Shown: in pieces, positions 36,656-43,782 of the stretch | Layout of the letters: each line of letters begins with the position of its first letter | Position numbering within the stretch: position 1 is the first letter of the stretch | DNA from: a virus | IMG/VR virus record: IMGVR_UViG_3300036981_000509 | Location: 1 to 48,416 of that record | DNA length: 48,416 nucleotides | Reading direction: 5' to 3' (one strand) | Notes under the pieces: model-generated | Seen by the model: the letters and a program-made list of their open reading frames with translations, nothing else | The model's database searches: none | What the model was told of the DNA's origin: nothing | Translations under genes and position numbers: made by a program

Positions 36656-37615
36656 CTCATCCTCTCCTTGGCCCTGTCCGTGACCGGGCGGGGTGACCCC
36701 GCCTCTACTTTCCAGCAGGTCCGCCGCATTCTCGAACGACGGATCCCCGACCAGATCGGCCCCGGTGATCTGGCACCACGCCACATCCTCCACCGACCGG
36801 TCGCCTTCCTTCACCACCTTCGCCTCATAGAACCCCCTGACGGACCCGCCAGGCCGCACGCCGGACTCCATCAGCGTCGCCACATCCCGTCCCCGCGTGG
36901 TCAGGATCAACTCGCCCACCACGTCCACGCTGGCGCCGTCGAACGTCACCTCCGTCCACCGCACCACCGTCTCCAGGAACTGCGCGCCCCGCTTCCCCTT
37001 ATCGCCCGGATGTTCCACCTCGCCCGTCAGAATCTTCAAACGGCCCTGCCCGGCACTCTCGCGCAGATGATCGCGCCACTCCGCGACCGCCGCTTCGAGC
37101 ACGTGCGCAGGATAGCGCCGCCCGTTCCCATTGATCACGCCGGCCTGCATCAGCCCGGCGATCCTGATCCGCCGCGTCGCGCCGTTGCCCGCAGTCCCCT
37201 CTGCCAGCTCCGCCCGCGGCCCCACAGTCTCCTCCAGCCGGCGGCGCTGGCCTGGCGTCCTCTCCACTGACTCCTGCCCCCTAACCCCAGGCTCCTGCCC
37301 CCTGTCCTCCGCCCGCGCCTGATACACCAACTCCACTGGCTCCCACGCCTCCCGCGCCGCAAAGACAACCTTCCCGTCGGCGTCTTTCGTGAAAGGCACC
37401 CGGTAAAACTCATCCGGTCCCGCATCGCTCGACCACTCGGACACGATCAACGCATCCGAGAACGTTTCTACTAGGTAGTACTCCGCCATCCCCGGCGACT
37501 CTGGCGCCCAAAACGCATCCCGGAACGCCCGTCCCACCTCATCCGCCGCATACTCGAAGGACCCCTTCGTCATCTCCGCCAGCGGCCGGCTGACCATAAT
37601 CTGCTGCTTCGCCAT
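34949..37615 (-). CDS. Fused prohead protease, scaffold and major capsid protein
   Basis: The protein has 888 residues from the ATG at 37613-37615 (GGAGG five bases upstream). Residues 1-100 form a small N-terminal domain. A translated heptamer-repeat linker follows at 101-122 (AEDRGQEPGVRGQESVE). Residues about 148-300 resemble prohead proteases, with His202 (GEVEHPGD) and Ser258 (RPGGSVRGF). A Glu/Lys/Ala helical scaffold covers about 320-470. The C-terminal 350-400 residues look like an HK97-fold capsid protein. Such fusions mature by self-cleavage. An internal start at 36655 may give the scaffold-capsid part separately. Confidence 0.78.
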   Translation of the reverse strand: MAKQQIMVSRPLAEMTKGSFEYAADEVGRAFRDAFWAPESPGMAEYYLVETFSDALIVSEWSSDAGPDEFYRVPFTKDADGKVVFAAREAWEPVELVYQARAEDRGQEPGVRGQESVERTPGQRRRLEETVGPRAELAEGTAGNGATRRIRIAGLMQAGVINGNGRRYPAHVLEAAVAEWRDHLRESAGQGRLKILTGEVEHPGDKGKRGAQFLETVVRWTEVTFDGASVDVVGELILTTRGRDVATLMESGVRPGGSVRGFYEAKVVKEGDRSVEDVAWCQITGADLVGDPSFENAADLLESRGGVTPPGHGQGQGEDEMTAEQLAEMIKAHPEMFKGIVAESVKEMSEAQRTDLEKQIRTALGVGESADLVQALTEAAQAKKQVEAEAKVKAIAEAVTAATKDLPYGKTLNETFATELRESVQESGDVASRAAGLRKRYDALVAASRLAGMGRGVEILGSVLERETGVPEFARAAHEFTESMVKRGIATRRNLRESTKVNDVMALRVLERFDQLNRLPLMREAQLQETELASDLNLPYSVSRAILAEVWPSLIATSIFDVDVTEQTPTRVYYEDYQDVSGKHVAITDENFTADLDVWVTLAHKMIQPGTAVIEVVGNNQNWVEGTDYVIDYLDGKIMCLSTGSMTEIEQHANYHYDAVREGENTEIQRGKTVLAYGTLDCQANRLATQITNEAIVFSRSQMGWDATARTLAMLVAELRREIDAALMFNALGQALKVAANSGGTYTAASDPLIDLVSYIGVAKVKVEKRYFEPTFVLVSSTTSDALGNWDGFTAAGSRNDVALNANGYVGRVKGLPVFKSTEFSDAYALVGNRQVVHYRIYQPMALKGPFPSYGTNRLLVAADQWYAEQYDGALSPVAGKASYAKIA
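37262..37305 (+). repeat. Heptamer repeat inside the protease-capsid gene
   Basis: Short CCTGACTCC/TGCCCCCTGT-type repeats are translated in frame as RGQEPGVRGQES, at the junction between the N-terminal domain and the protease domain. Confidence 0.65.
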
Positions 37616-37633
37616 CACACCCTCCGTCCCCAC

Positions 37634-37774
37634 CTATCGCCGTCGCCCCGACTGCCGCGCCCGTCGGCGGCCTTCATCGTGTCGCCGCTGGGATCGCGCC
37701 TTCCTCCGCTCGTGCCGGTTCATCCGGCTGCTCGGATCGTCTTCGGGATACGGCTTCTGCTTATCAGTTTCCAT
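37634..37774 (-). CDS. Very basic 46-residue protein
   Basis: The ATG at 37772-37774 follows GGGGAG. The C-terminal 30 residues are mainly Arg, Lys, His and Gln (MNRHERRKARSQRRHDEGRRRARQSGRRR, read in parts), which suggests nucleic-acid binding or an RNA-binding tail. It lies between the SH3 protein and the capsid fusion and overlaps the former by 11 bp. Confidence 0.55.
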   Translation of the reverse strand: METDKQKPYPEDDPSSRMNRHERRKARSQRRHDEGRRRARQSGRRR

Positions 37775-38144
37775 CCGTTGCTCCCCGTACCAGCGCCGCA
37801 TCCAGCTGGATACACTCACCCAGCACCCAACCCGTCAACCCGGAGCCGTCCGCCTGCACCGAGTACCAGCCATTCGGCAGCGCCGACCACACGACCACGT
37901 GGTCGCCGTAGGCCAGCGAACCCTTCACCGCGCCGGTAATCGGATCGTCCCGCACGAGGAGCCGTTTATGCCCCTCGGTTGCGACAGTCCCCGTCCCGTG
38001 CGCCATCGCCGGCCACTCCAGAGCATCGAAATCATCGCCCGTCGCCCGAGTCTTAGCCTTCCGCCCCGACCCACGTGGATGACAGGCCTGGCACACCAGC
38101 CCTCGATATTCCCATCCACAAATCTGGCATACCCGCTTCTTCAC
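37764..38144 (-). CDS. Zinc-ribbon plus SH3-like protein
   Basis: The protein has 126 residues from a GTG at 38142-38144, with CAGGG upstream. Residues 6-22 form a zinc ribbon (CQIC...CQAC). Residues about 50-115 form a bacterial SH3 domain (HKRLLVRDDPITGAVKGSLAYGDHVVVWSALPNGWYSVQADGSGLTGWVLG, read in parts). SH3 domains in phages often bind cell-wall or assembly partners. It lies after the reverse transcriptase gene, separated by a dyad element. Confidence 0.65.
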   Translation of the reverse strand: MKKRVCQICGWEYRGLVCQACHPRGSGRKAKTRATGDDFDALEWPAMAHGTGTVATEGHKRLLVRDDPITGAVKGSLAYGDHVVVWSALPNGWYSVQADGSGLTGWVLGECIQLDAALVRGATDGN

Positions 38145-38168
38145 AGCGTCACCCTGCCACCGTGTAGA

Positions 38169-38195
38169 GTTCCGATAATTACGATACTAGGAACC
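38169..38195 (+). promoter_or_regulatory. Dispersed dyad element, copy 10
   Basis: CCGATAA-N6-TACTAGG lies in the gap between the reverse transcriptase stop and the SH3 gene, with GGTTCC/GGAACC-like ends. Confidence 0.65.
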
Positions 38196-38201
38196 CTGTT
38201 A

Positions 38202-39278
38202 TCATGCCGCCGCTGCGTGGGGTCCGCAGGCCGAAGCAACCCCGCCCACGGCCCGATCGCCAGATCCGCTTAACACTCGTCGTCTCAATCGATACGTGTT
38301 CGCGTGGCGCGCGTGTCCCAACCAGCTTTGTACTGAAGCATCCATCTCCTTGAACACCAACTCTCCGTGGATCAACCGCCAACGAAAAGCGCGTATCTTT
38401 CTGCGCATGCGCCTAATACTGCCTTCGCGCAGCAGACGATGCGTCGCCCAAAGGCGATAGCCCAGGAAGCTCACACCCTGCGCCGCCGCGAACACCTGTG
38501 TCTTGCTGTTCAACTGGAGCATCAGTCGTTCCGCGAGAAACTGCGCGATCCGCACTCGTGTCGCCTGCAATGCGTGCTTGTCCCGATCCACGACGACCGC
38601 GTCGTCCATGTAGCGGACGTACATCTCAACGCGCAACTGCTGCTTCACGAACACATCCAGCTCGTGCAGATAAACGTTAGCGCACAACTGGCTTGTCAGA
38701 TTGCCAATCGGCAGACCAAACTCACCGCCAGCAACCGGCCAACTCTCGATGATCTCCGTGATCAGTCCCAGCGTCCGGTCACACGCGATATGCCGGCGGA
38801 GCAGACTGAGCAAGATCGCGTGATTGACGCTTGGGAAGTAGCTGCGCACGTCCATTTTCAGCACGTAGACTTCATCGTCCCAACGCCGTGCGGCCCGTTG
38901 CAGGAACTGCGTCAGCCGATCAGCCCCCGCATGTGTACCCTTCCCGACGCGACACGCATAGCTGTCCCGCATGAACCGCGCCTCCCAGATCGGCTCGATC
39001 ACGCGGCACAGCGCATGGTGTACAACGCGGTCGCGAAACGGCAGTGCGGCGATCTGGCGCTCTTTCGGCTCATAGACCGTGAAAACGTTGTAGCGTCCAG
39101 TCTGGTATACGCCCTGCTGCAACTCAGCCCGAAGCGCCAGCAATTCCTCCTCCAGATTCGCCCCGAAGCGCAAGACATCCGCCGCGTAACGCTTACCACG
39201 CCGCGCCTTGAGATAGGCGGCATGGAGGTTGCCGAAATCCACAATCGACTCGAACAGATGCGTAAAAGTCTTCGCCAT
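38202..39278 (-). CDS. DGR reverse transcriptase
   Basis: The enzyme copies the template repeat into mutated cDNA. It has 358 residues from the ATG at 39276-39278; a longer upstream extension is possible. RT motifs are present: Asp143 (YVLKMDVRSYFPS), LPIGNLTSQ at 189-197 and the catalytic YMDD at 223-226, followed by VSFLGYRL. The LPIGNLTSQ form is usual in retron and diversity-generating RTs. Gene order target-Avd-TR-RT is the same as in Bordetella phage BPP-1. The last 20 residues are Ala/Gly-rich. Confidence 0.92.
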   Translation of the reverse strand: MAKTFTHLFESIVDFGNLHAAYLKARRGKRYAADVLRFGANLEEELLALRAELQQGVYQTGRYNVFTVYEPKERQIAALPFRDRVVHHALCRVIEPIWEARFMRDSYACRVGKGTHAGADRLTQFLQRAARRWDDEVYVLKMDVRSYFPSVNHAILLSLLRRHIACDRTLGLITEIIESWPVAGGEFGLPIGNLTSQLCANVYLHELDVFVKQQLRVEMYVRYMDDAVVVDRDKHALQATRVRIAQFLAERLMLQLNSKTQVFAAAQGVSFLGYRLWATHRLLREGSIRRMRRKIRAFRWRLIHGELVFKEMDASVQSWLGHARHANTYRLRRRVLSGSGDRAVGGVASACGPHAAAA

Positions 39279-39464
39279 AACAATTCCATTGCGGCACGGT
39301 CGGACGGTCGTCACGCTACTGGCCCAACCATGCCGCCAGTCCCCCGGTTGTGCGGGGTTTCATGTGTTCGCCTGGCCCAACGCGTGGACTCAGGCAGGAT
39401 GGTGGCCCCAAGGCGATAAGGCCCAGTTCGGTAGCCCGTGAGCGTCCGAAGTCTGACAGTATCG

Positions 39465-39576
39465 CTTGCCGACGCGAAAGCCGATATTGTTGTTCGCGTT
39501 TGCCGGTACGTTATTCAGGTTGAGCGCGAACACGCCCGCATTCGTTTCATTGTTCCAGTTTCCACCACGGAGCGCC
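39465..39576 (-). other. DGR template repeat (TR)
   Basis: This 112-bp segment aligns without gaps to 39993-40104 at the end of the target gene. Twelve of thirteen differences are at adenines of the TR coding (minus) strand, the hallmark of DGR mutagenesis. The TR is rich in AAC/AAT Asn codons, which adenine changes can turn into many residues. The 186 bp between TR and RT (39279-39464) hold no gene and probably belong to the TR RNA. Confidence 0.95.
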
Positions 39577-39591
39577 GCTACGGCCGCCACC

Positions 39592-39939
39592 CTATCGCGA
39601 ACTCGACGCCTGGCTCTTGATCCAGCCGCCAAGCAAACGACCAATTTCATTGATCCGCTCAGCCAGCGCGCCGTACTGCTTGATACTCAGCATGCGCAAG
39701 TCCTTCGCCAGCCGAATCAGCAAGCGCAACTTCTCAATCTCGACATCCATCTGTGCCAGGAGCGGCAAACGGTTGCCGCGTTGCTTGTTGGCTTGCACAA
39801 TCAGCTTGGCGATGTCGAGCAGACTGTTTTGAATCTGTTGCCCTAACATAAATTTCTGCGCCTTCGGGAAGCCGTTGATGATCGGGAAGGCATACAGGAT
39901 CAGATCGTAATGCTTCTGGTAAATCGTTAATTCATCCAT
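39592..39939 (-). CDS. avd: DGR accessory protein Avd
   Basis: The protein has 115 residues and is almost wholly helical (MDELTIYQKHYDLILYAFPIINGFPKAQKFMLGQQIQNSLLDIAKLIVQANKQRG, read in parts). This is the four-helix-bundle pattern of Avd and 23S-rRNA-intervening-sequence proteins. Avd binds the reverse transcriptase and template RNA and is needed for mutagenic homing. It lies between target gene and TR. Confidence 0.9.
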   Translation of the reverse strand: MDELTIYQKHYDLILYAFPIINGFPKAQKFMLGQQIQNSLLDIAKLIVQANKQRGNRLPLLAQMDVEIEKLRLLIRLAKDLRMLSIKQYGALAERINEIGRLLGGWIKSQASSSR

Positions 39940-39983
39940 ATTTTAGGCCGGTTTAACAGAGCGCCAGATCACAGATTGCAGAG

Positions 39984-41384
39984 CTACACGGCCTTGCCGA
40001 CGCGAAAGCCGAGATCGTAGATCGCGTGTGCCGGGACGTTATTCAGGGTGAGCGCGAACACGCCCGCACTCGTTCCATAGTTCCAGCCTCCACAACGGAG
40101 CGCCACTCGAATATGATTGGGCGCTGCCCCAGGATCGGTCGTGTCAAACCAATAACCGTCGTTACCGTAGGCCGCGGCGCCATTCCCATCGCTGGTAGCT
40201 GGAATGGCAAAACCCTTCAGTCGCGCATCGCTGTTGCGCAACGTGAGGACTTTGTTCACGGAGGTCATGCCGTTGGCGATATGGACGCCGGAGTCCACCA
40301 CGATCTCATACGGCCCGGCGGCTGGATTACCGCTGGCTGTAGTCAACACATTGCCCGTGTTGCTGGCGATGGTCAGTCGGCTGCCGGCGCCATCCATCAA
40401 ATAACAGGTCGCGCCTGCGCCGCCGCCGGCTGTGAAGAAGTCAGTCGTCCAGCTCTTGTCGCTATCCGTGAGGGTCTTTGTGCCCACGGCCGTCGAGCGG
40501 CCATAAGGGCTGGCCGCCAGGCTAACATCCAACGACGCCAGCACCAGCGCATGGCCCTGATGCCCCACCGTGCCCGTCGCCTCCGCGCCCAGGTCGTGCG
40601 TGGCATTGGCAATCGTCAGGTGCGTCGTATCCACCGCCGTGGCGATAACGTAGACGCCGTTGTAACCAACGGTGCCCGCGATTGTCGCGTGCTCGCCGGC
40701 GGCCAAGCCGTGCGCCGTGGCCGTCTCGACGCTGATCGTGGTCGCATTGCCGTCGATGGCCGCGATGGCGACCACCTCGTCAGCCGTCTGCATGTGGAGG
40801 CCCAGCGTCCACTCCCACATATTGCCGTTCAGATCGGCGGGGCCATTGGGATCGTGCAGCAGATTCCAGGTATTCGGCCCGGTCCCGGTCAGATTCGCAT
40901 ACCATCCCGCATTCCTGGCGTTGCACGCCAAATCCAACTGCGCCGTCTCGGTCGTGTAGGTCACATCCGCCGGTGGGTTGGTATTCCGGTTATTGCCGTG
41001 GGGGAGTAGACTCATTTTGTGTGAGAGCATGGCGAGGCTGGCCCACTCGAAGGCGGTCAGCAGATGGACGCCGGGGCCGTAGACGGCACACGCATTGCTG
41101 GCCGCCTTACGCGCGTTCCAGTATGAAATGTAGCGCCAGGGCGGCTTGGCGTAACTCGTGCGCGCCGCCACCGTCCCTGGGTCTGCCGAGTCCGCCACAT
41201 CCGGCTTGTCGCCGCCCGTGCCGTTGAAGGCGTTTGGCTGGCTGGCGATAAAACGGCTGCACCAAAAGCCGCCGAACGTCACGCCACTCACATCGGGATG
41301 CGTGAATGGCGCCACCCAGTACCATTCCGCTTGTTGTGCGCCCCCGCCGCGGAGCGCATGTCGGGAACCGCCGTAAAATGGCAT
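39984..41384 (-). CDS. DGR target protein (C-type-lectin / FGE-like fold)
   Basis: The protein has 466 residues. Residues 70-215 carry the formylglycine-enzyme/C-type-lectin pattern: WRYISYWNARKAA, LLTAFEWASLAML, NTWNLLHD, DLNGNMWEWTLGL. A beta-rich insert follows at about 222-290. The fold resumes, ending in the variable repeat (GWNYGTSAGVF...VPAHAIYDLGFRVGK). Diversified positions, compared with the Asn-rich TR product, include Gly, Tyr, Ser, Thr, His, Ile, Tyr, Asp and Leu. It probably binds receptors on the host surface. Confidence 0.9.
   Translation of the reverse strand: MPFYGGSRHALRGGGAQQAEWYWVAPFTHPDVSGVTFGGFWCSRFIASQPNAFNGTGGDKPDVADSADPGTVAARTSYAKPPWRYISYWNARKAASNACAVYGPGVHLLTAFEWASLAMLSHKMSLLPHGNNRNTNPPADVTYTTETAQLDLACNARNAGWYANLTGTGPNTWNLLHDPNGPADLNGNMWEWTLGLHMQTADEVVAIAAIDGNATTISVETATAHGLAAGEHATIAGTVGYNGVYVIATAVDTTHLTIANATHDLGAEATGTVGHQGHALVLASLDVSLAASPYGRSTAVGTKTLTDSDKSWTTDFFTAGGGAGATCYLMDGAGSRLTIASNTGNVLTTASGNPAAGPYEIVVDSGVHIANGMTSVNKVLTLRNSDARLKGFAIPATSDGNGAAAYGNDGYWFDTTDPGAAPNHIRVALRCGGWNYGTSAGVFALTLNNVPAHAIYDLGFRVGKAV
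39993..40104 (-). other. DGR variable repeat (VR)
   Basis: This is the last 112 bp of the target gene, ending seven bases before the TAG stop. It differs from TR at 13 sites, 12 at TR adenines. Its conserved 3' end (GGCTTTCGCGTCGGCAAG on the minus strand) is the likely start of mutagenic homing. Confidence 0.95.
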
Positions 41385-41391
41385 CGCGCAC

Positions 41392-41724
41392 CTACACCGT
41401 CAGGCTCAAACTGAGCGGAAACGTCAGACTGCTCGCGCCCACGACCGCGGCCTCGCTGGCGGCATTGGCTGCCAGAAACGCCGTGATGCTGGCCGCGGCA
41501 AACCGGTCGTCCAGCAGCGCGATCGTCTCCAGGAACTTGGCGATCTTGAGTGGGCCGGTGGCCTGCTGCCAGATGGTCGTAAATTGCGCCGCCGACATCT
41601 GCACATCGGCGGACCGGCCCGGCAGGGGCACATTTGCATACAACGCCTCGACAGTCGCGATCACATTGCCGCTGCCGTCCGTCGTGCCCCGGATGCCGTA
41701 AACTTTGATCGTTGCGGTTGCCAT
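41392..41724 (-). CDS. Virion-associated hypothetical protein
   Basis: The protein has 110 residues from the ATG at 41722-41724, with GGGAGGACGCG upstream. It starts with a beta segment (ATATIKVYGIRGTTDGSGNVIATVEALYANVPLPG) followed by helices (FTTIWQQATGPLKIAKFLETIALLDDRFAAASITAFLAANAA). It lies seven bases upstream of the DGR target gene; an accessory or chaperone role for the target is possible. Not recognised. Confidence 0.58.
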   Translation of the reverse strand: MATATIKVYGIRGTTDGSGNVIATVEALYANVPLPGRSADVQMSAAQFTTIWQQATGPLKIAKFLETIALLDDRFAAASITAFLAANAASEAAVVGASSLTFPLSLSLTV

Positions 41725-41734
41725 CGCGTCCTCC

Positions 41735-42607
41735 CTAGTCCTGCAAAATCCGCAGCCGGATACTAAACACCTCATCCGCGACCGGTGTGTACGCGTTGCG
41801 GGCCACAAGCACGCCATAGAGCGCAGTCACGGCTGCGCCACAGTCGAAGGCGATGTGGTTGATCAGTGTCGCCAGGCTCGCACAGTTACCGCCCGCCGCC
41901 GCCGTCGCATCGCCCACGTACCACGTCGCGAACTGGATGATGCCGACGAGGGTCAGTAGTTCGGCGTCGGTCGGCGTGAACACGGCATTGTCGTTGTCTG
42001 GCGTGATGGTCGTGTCGAAGAGCCACAATTCGAGCTGCGGCTTGGTCGTCTGGTTCGCTGAATCGACACAGTGGGCGCCGACGATCATACCTGTGCCGCC
42101 ATTAGCCCGCGCACAGCCGGTGAACGTAATCACCGCGGGTGCGCTGGTGGAGCCGCAGACGACGTCCCCCGCCGTGTATTGGTTCGTGTCGGCGGCCGGC
42201 CGCGTGACCGTGCCCGTCACAGTCACCGTGCGCCCACCAACTTCGCCCACGTGCGCCTCGCCGGCAACCAGGGCGGATAAACGCGTCACGTCAACATCCA
42301 GACCGTAGGCGGCGTCGCCCAGGGGCTGGATGAAGTTGGTGTTATCACTCACCAGCAGGGCTGCGCCGATGACAGGCGTCACGACGCCTTTGGCAATCGT
42401 ACCGCTGAGCGCCGCCGCGGCGGGTAACTCGGTGTCGGCGGTCACCGTACCCGTCACCGCAACTGAGGCGGCCAGCTTCTTGCTGATGCCGCGCAAATGC
42501 GCGTTGACCGTGCCGGGCGCGTCACCGTCAACGGCTGCATCGGCAATTGCACCCTGAGTTACATCGGCCCCGTTTTCCTGCACCACCCCAAATAATGCTT
42601 TTGACAT
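41735..42607 (-). CDS. First late-operon structural protein
   Basis: The protein has 290 residues from the ATG at 42605-42607, with GGAGGAG upstream. It is beta-rich and Gly/Thr/Ala-rich (TVTADTELPAAAALSGTIAKGVVTPVIGAALLVSDN...VTVTGTVTRPAADTNQYTAGDVVCG). The C-terminal half (AVFTPTDAELLTLVGIIQF...LYGVLVARNAYTPVADEVFSIRLRILQD) resembles proteins found next to phage DGR targets and tail fibres. It opens the leftward late operon under the promoter at 42637-42665. A fibre or neck role is inferred. Confidence 0.6.
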   Translation of the reverse strand: MSKALFGVVQENGADVTQGAIADAAVDGDAPGTVNAHLRGISKKLAASVAVTGTVTADTELPAAAALSGTIAKGVVTPVIGAALLVSDNTNFIQPLGDAAYGLDVDVTRLSALVAGEAHVGEVGGRTVTVTGTVTRPAADTNQYTAGDVVCGSTSAPAVITFTGCARANGGTGMIVGAHCVDSANQTTKPQLELWLFDTTITPDNDNAVFTPTDAELLTLVGIIQFATWYVGDATAAAGGNCASLATLINHIAFDCGAAVTALYGVLVARNAYTPVADEVFSIRLRILQD

Positions 42608-42621
42608 CTGACTCCTCCCCA

Positions 42622-42648
42622 CTACCCAGTACACCTATTATCGGAACC
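42622..42648 (-). promoter_or_regulatory. Dispersed dyad element, copy 11, in the late promoter
   Basis: On the minus strand this reads CCGATAA-N6-TACTGGG. Its GATAAT overlaps the -10 of the late promoter, so a protein bound here would control late transcription directly. Confidence 0.7.
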
Positions 42649-42665
42649 GGAACCAGCCTAAACAA
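42637..42665 (-). promoter_or_regulatory. Leftward late promoter
   Basis: On the minus strand TTGTTT (42660-42665), a 17-bp spacer and GATAAT (42637-42642) lead into the first late gene at 42607. The -10 lies in the dyad element. Confidence 0.6.
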
Positions 42666-42700
42666 AGATTGCACTAAGTCTCTCCCACTCTACCACACCC

Positions 42701-42721
42701 CTGCGCGCTGACAGCGCGCAG
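42701..42721. promoter_or_regulatory. Hairpin in the late/packaging divergent gap
   Basis: CTGCGCGC (42701-42708) and GCGCGCAG (42714-42721) form an 8-bp stem with a TGACA loop, between the divergent late and packaging promoters. It may be a regulator site or terminator. Confidence 0.5.
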
Positions 42722-42734
42722 TGATGTGCTAAGA

Positions 42735-42763
42735 TTGAACAAAATTGCCGAATTCCATACTTT
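42735..42763 (+). promoter_or_regulatory. Rightward packaging promoter
   Basis: TTGAAC (42735-42740), a 17-bp spacer and TACTTT (42758-42763) precede the packaging operon by about 48 bp. Confidence 0.6.
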
Positions 42764-42768
42764 TACCC

Positions 42769-42800
42769 GACCTTTAGGGTCTGCGAGACCCTAAAGGTCT
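42769..42800. repeat. REP-like palindrome in the packaging leader
   Basis: This nearly complete 33-bp palindrome (arms GACCTTTAGGGTCT) lies between the rightward promoter and the first packaging gene, so it would be the 5' leader of that mRNA. Confidence 0.8.
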
Positions 42801-42811
42801 CAAGGCCAACC

Positions 42812-43183
42812 ATGCCCGACATCCGCAACGCCGTTATCCCGTTGACCGCCTGCCGCCCGCACCCGGCCAACTACAACCGCCACGCCGACGCGCAGATCAC
42901 CGACCTGCGCGCCTCCCTCCGCACCTTCGGCCAGGTCCGCTCCGTCGTCGTCCAGATCGACCCCGATAGCATCCTGAGCGAACCTGCTGTCATCCTGAGC
43001 GGAGGCCCGCAGGCCGCAGTCGAAGGATACCTCATCGTCGCCGGCCACGGCCTCATCGCCGTCACCCTCGAACGCTGGGCCACCATGACCGGCGGCACGC
43101 CCGTGCTCCTGGAAACCAGGACAACCCCAGGACAACCCGAGGTCAACACTCCGGGCCCGTCCCCCGTGGAGTCAGTGCCGTGA
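42812..43183 (+). CDS. ParB-fold protein of the packaging operon
   Basis: The protein has 123 residues. The ParB N-terminal domain begins IPLTACRPHPANYNRHADAQITDLRASLRTFGQVRSVVVQ and resumes at GYLIVAGHGLIAVTLER, with the GHG box. Between these, about 20 residues (DSILSEPAVILSGGPQAAVEG) are encoded by an interspersed DNA repeat inserted in frame. Small ParB-like proteins often precede phage terminase genes. Its stop overlaps the next GTG start. Confidence 0.72.
   Translation: MPDIRNAVIPLTACRPHPANYNRHADAQITDLRASLRTFGQVRSVVVQIDPDSILSEPAVILSGGPQAAVEGYLIVAGHGLIAVTLERWATMTGGTPVLLETRTTPGQPEVNTPGPSPVESVP
42972..43027 (+). repeat. Interspersed repeat read in frame
   Basis: Two partial ATCCTGAGCG units, the second extended to ATCCTGAGCGGAGG...GCAGTCGAAGG, lie within the ParB-fold gene. 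A related copy lies at 29886-29925 in the portal gene. The CCTGAGCG...GTCGAAGGA type is widespread in bacterial genomes. Confidence 0.65.
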
Positions 43184-43779
43184 TTACACGAAACGACCCG
43201 CCGCCCGAAGCCCTGCCCGCCTGGCTCGACGTCGTCACGCGTGATCTCCTGCGCGCCATCCAGCCCCCGCACATCGAAAAGAAACGCCGCACCGTCCTCC
43301 TCCTGGCCTTCGCCCTCGCCAACCAGCAGCCCGCCGCCGCCGTCTTCGACCGGCCCGACACCTGCTCCAAACAAATCTGGTACGGTGATAATCGCACCCT
43401 CCACTCCGGCGAGATCAAACCCGGCTGGCAGGATCTCCCCGACGTCAAAGCCGCCTTCGCCGCCTGCTACCAGCGCGCCCTCGACAACGCCGACAAAGAA
43501 ACTGCCGACCTCGAAGCCCACTACACCCGCACCCGCCGCCAGGCCATCAGCAAATACGCCGCCGAAGCCCCCGTCGCCCTCGCCAGCGTCATGGCCTCCA
43601 CCGCCCAGCGCGGCTCCGACCGCATCAACGCCGCCCTCGCCCTCATCAAACTCGCCGACCCCGAAACCCGCGACGTCAACACCCCGGCCGGCGCCGCCGA
43701 AACCACCGGCCCCATCGTCATCCTCCCCGACAACCATCGCCAGGACGAGGCCCGGTCTGATCCTCAACCTCAGCCTTAA
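43180..43779 (+). CDS. terS: Terminase small subunit-like protein
   Basis: The protein has 199 residues from a GTG at 43180 that overlaps the previous stop. It is helical, with an HTH-like N-terminal half (KKRRTVLLLAFALANQQPAAAVFDRPDTCSKQIWYGDN). A central coiled-coil-like part follows (AFAACYQRALDNADKETADLEAHYTRTRRQAISKYA). Small terminases bind the packaging start site and stimulate the large subunit. The identification rests mainly on location, three bases upstream of TerL, and fold pattern. Confidence 0.65.
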   Translation: MITRNDPPPEALPAWLDVVTRDLLRAIQPPHIEKKRRTVLLLAFALANQQPAAAVFDRPDTCSKQIWYGDNRTLHSGEIKPGWQDLPDVKAAFAACYQRALDNADKETADLEAHYTRTRRQAISKYAAEAPVALASVMASTAQRGSDRINAALALIKLADPETRDVNTPAGAAETTGPIVILPDNHRQDEARSDPQPQP

Positions 43780-43782
43780 CCC

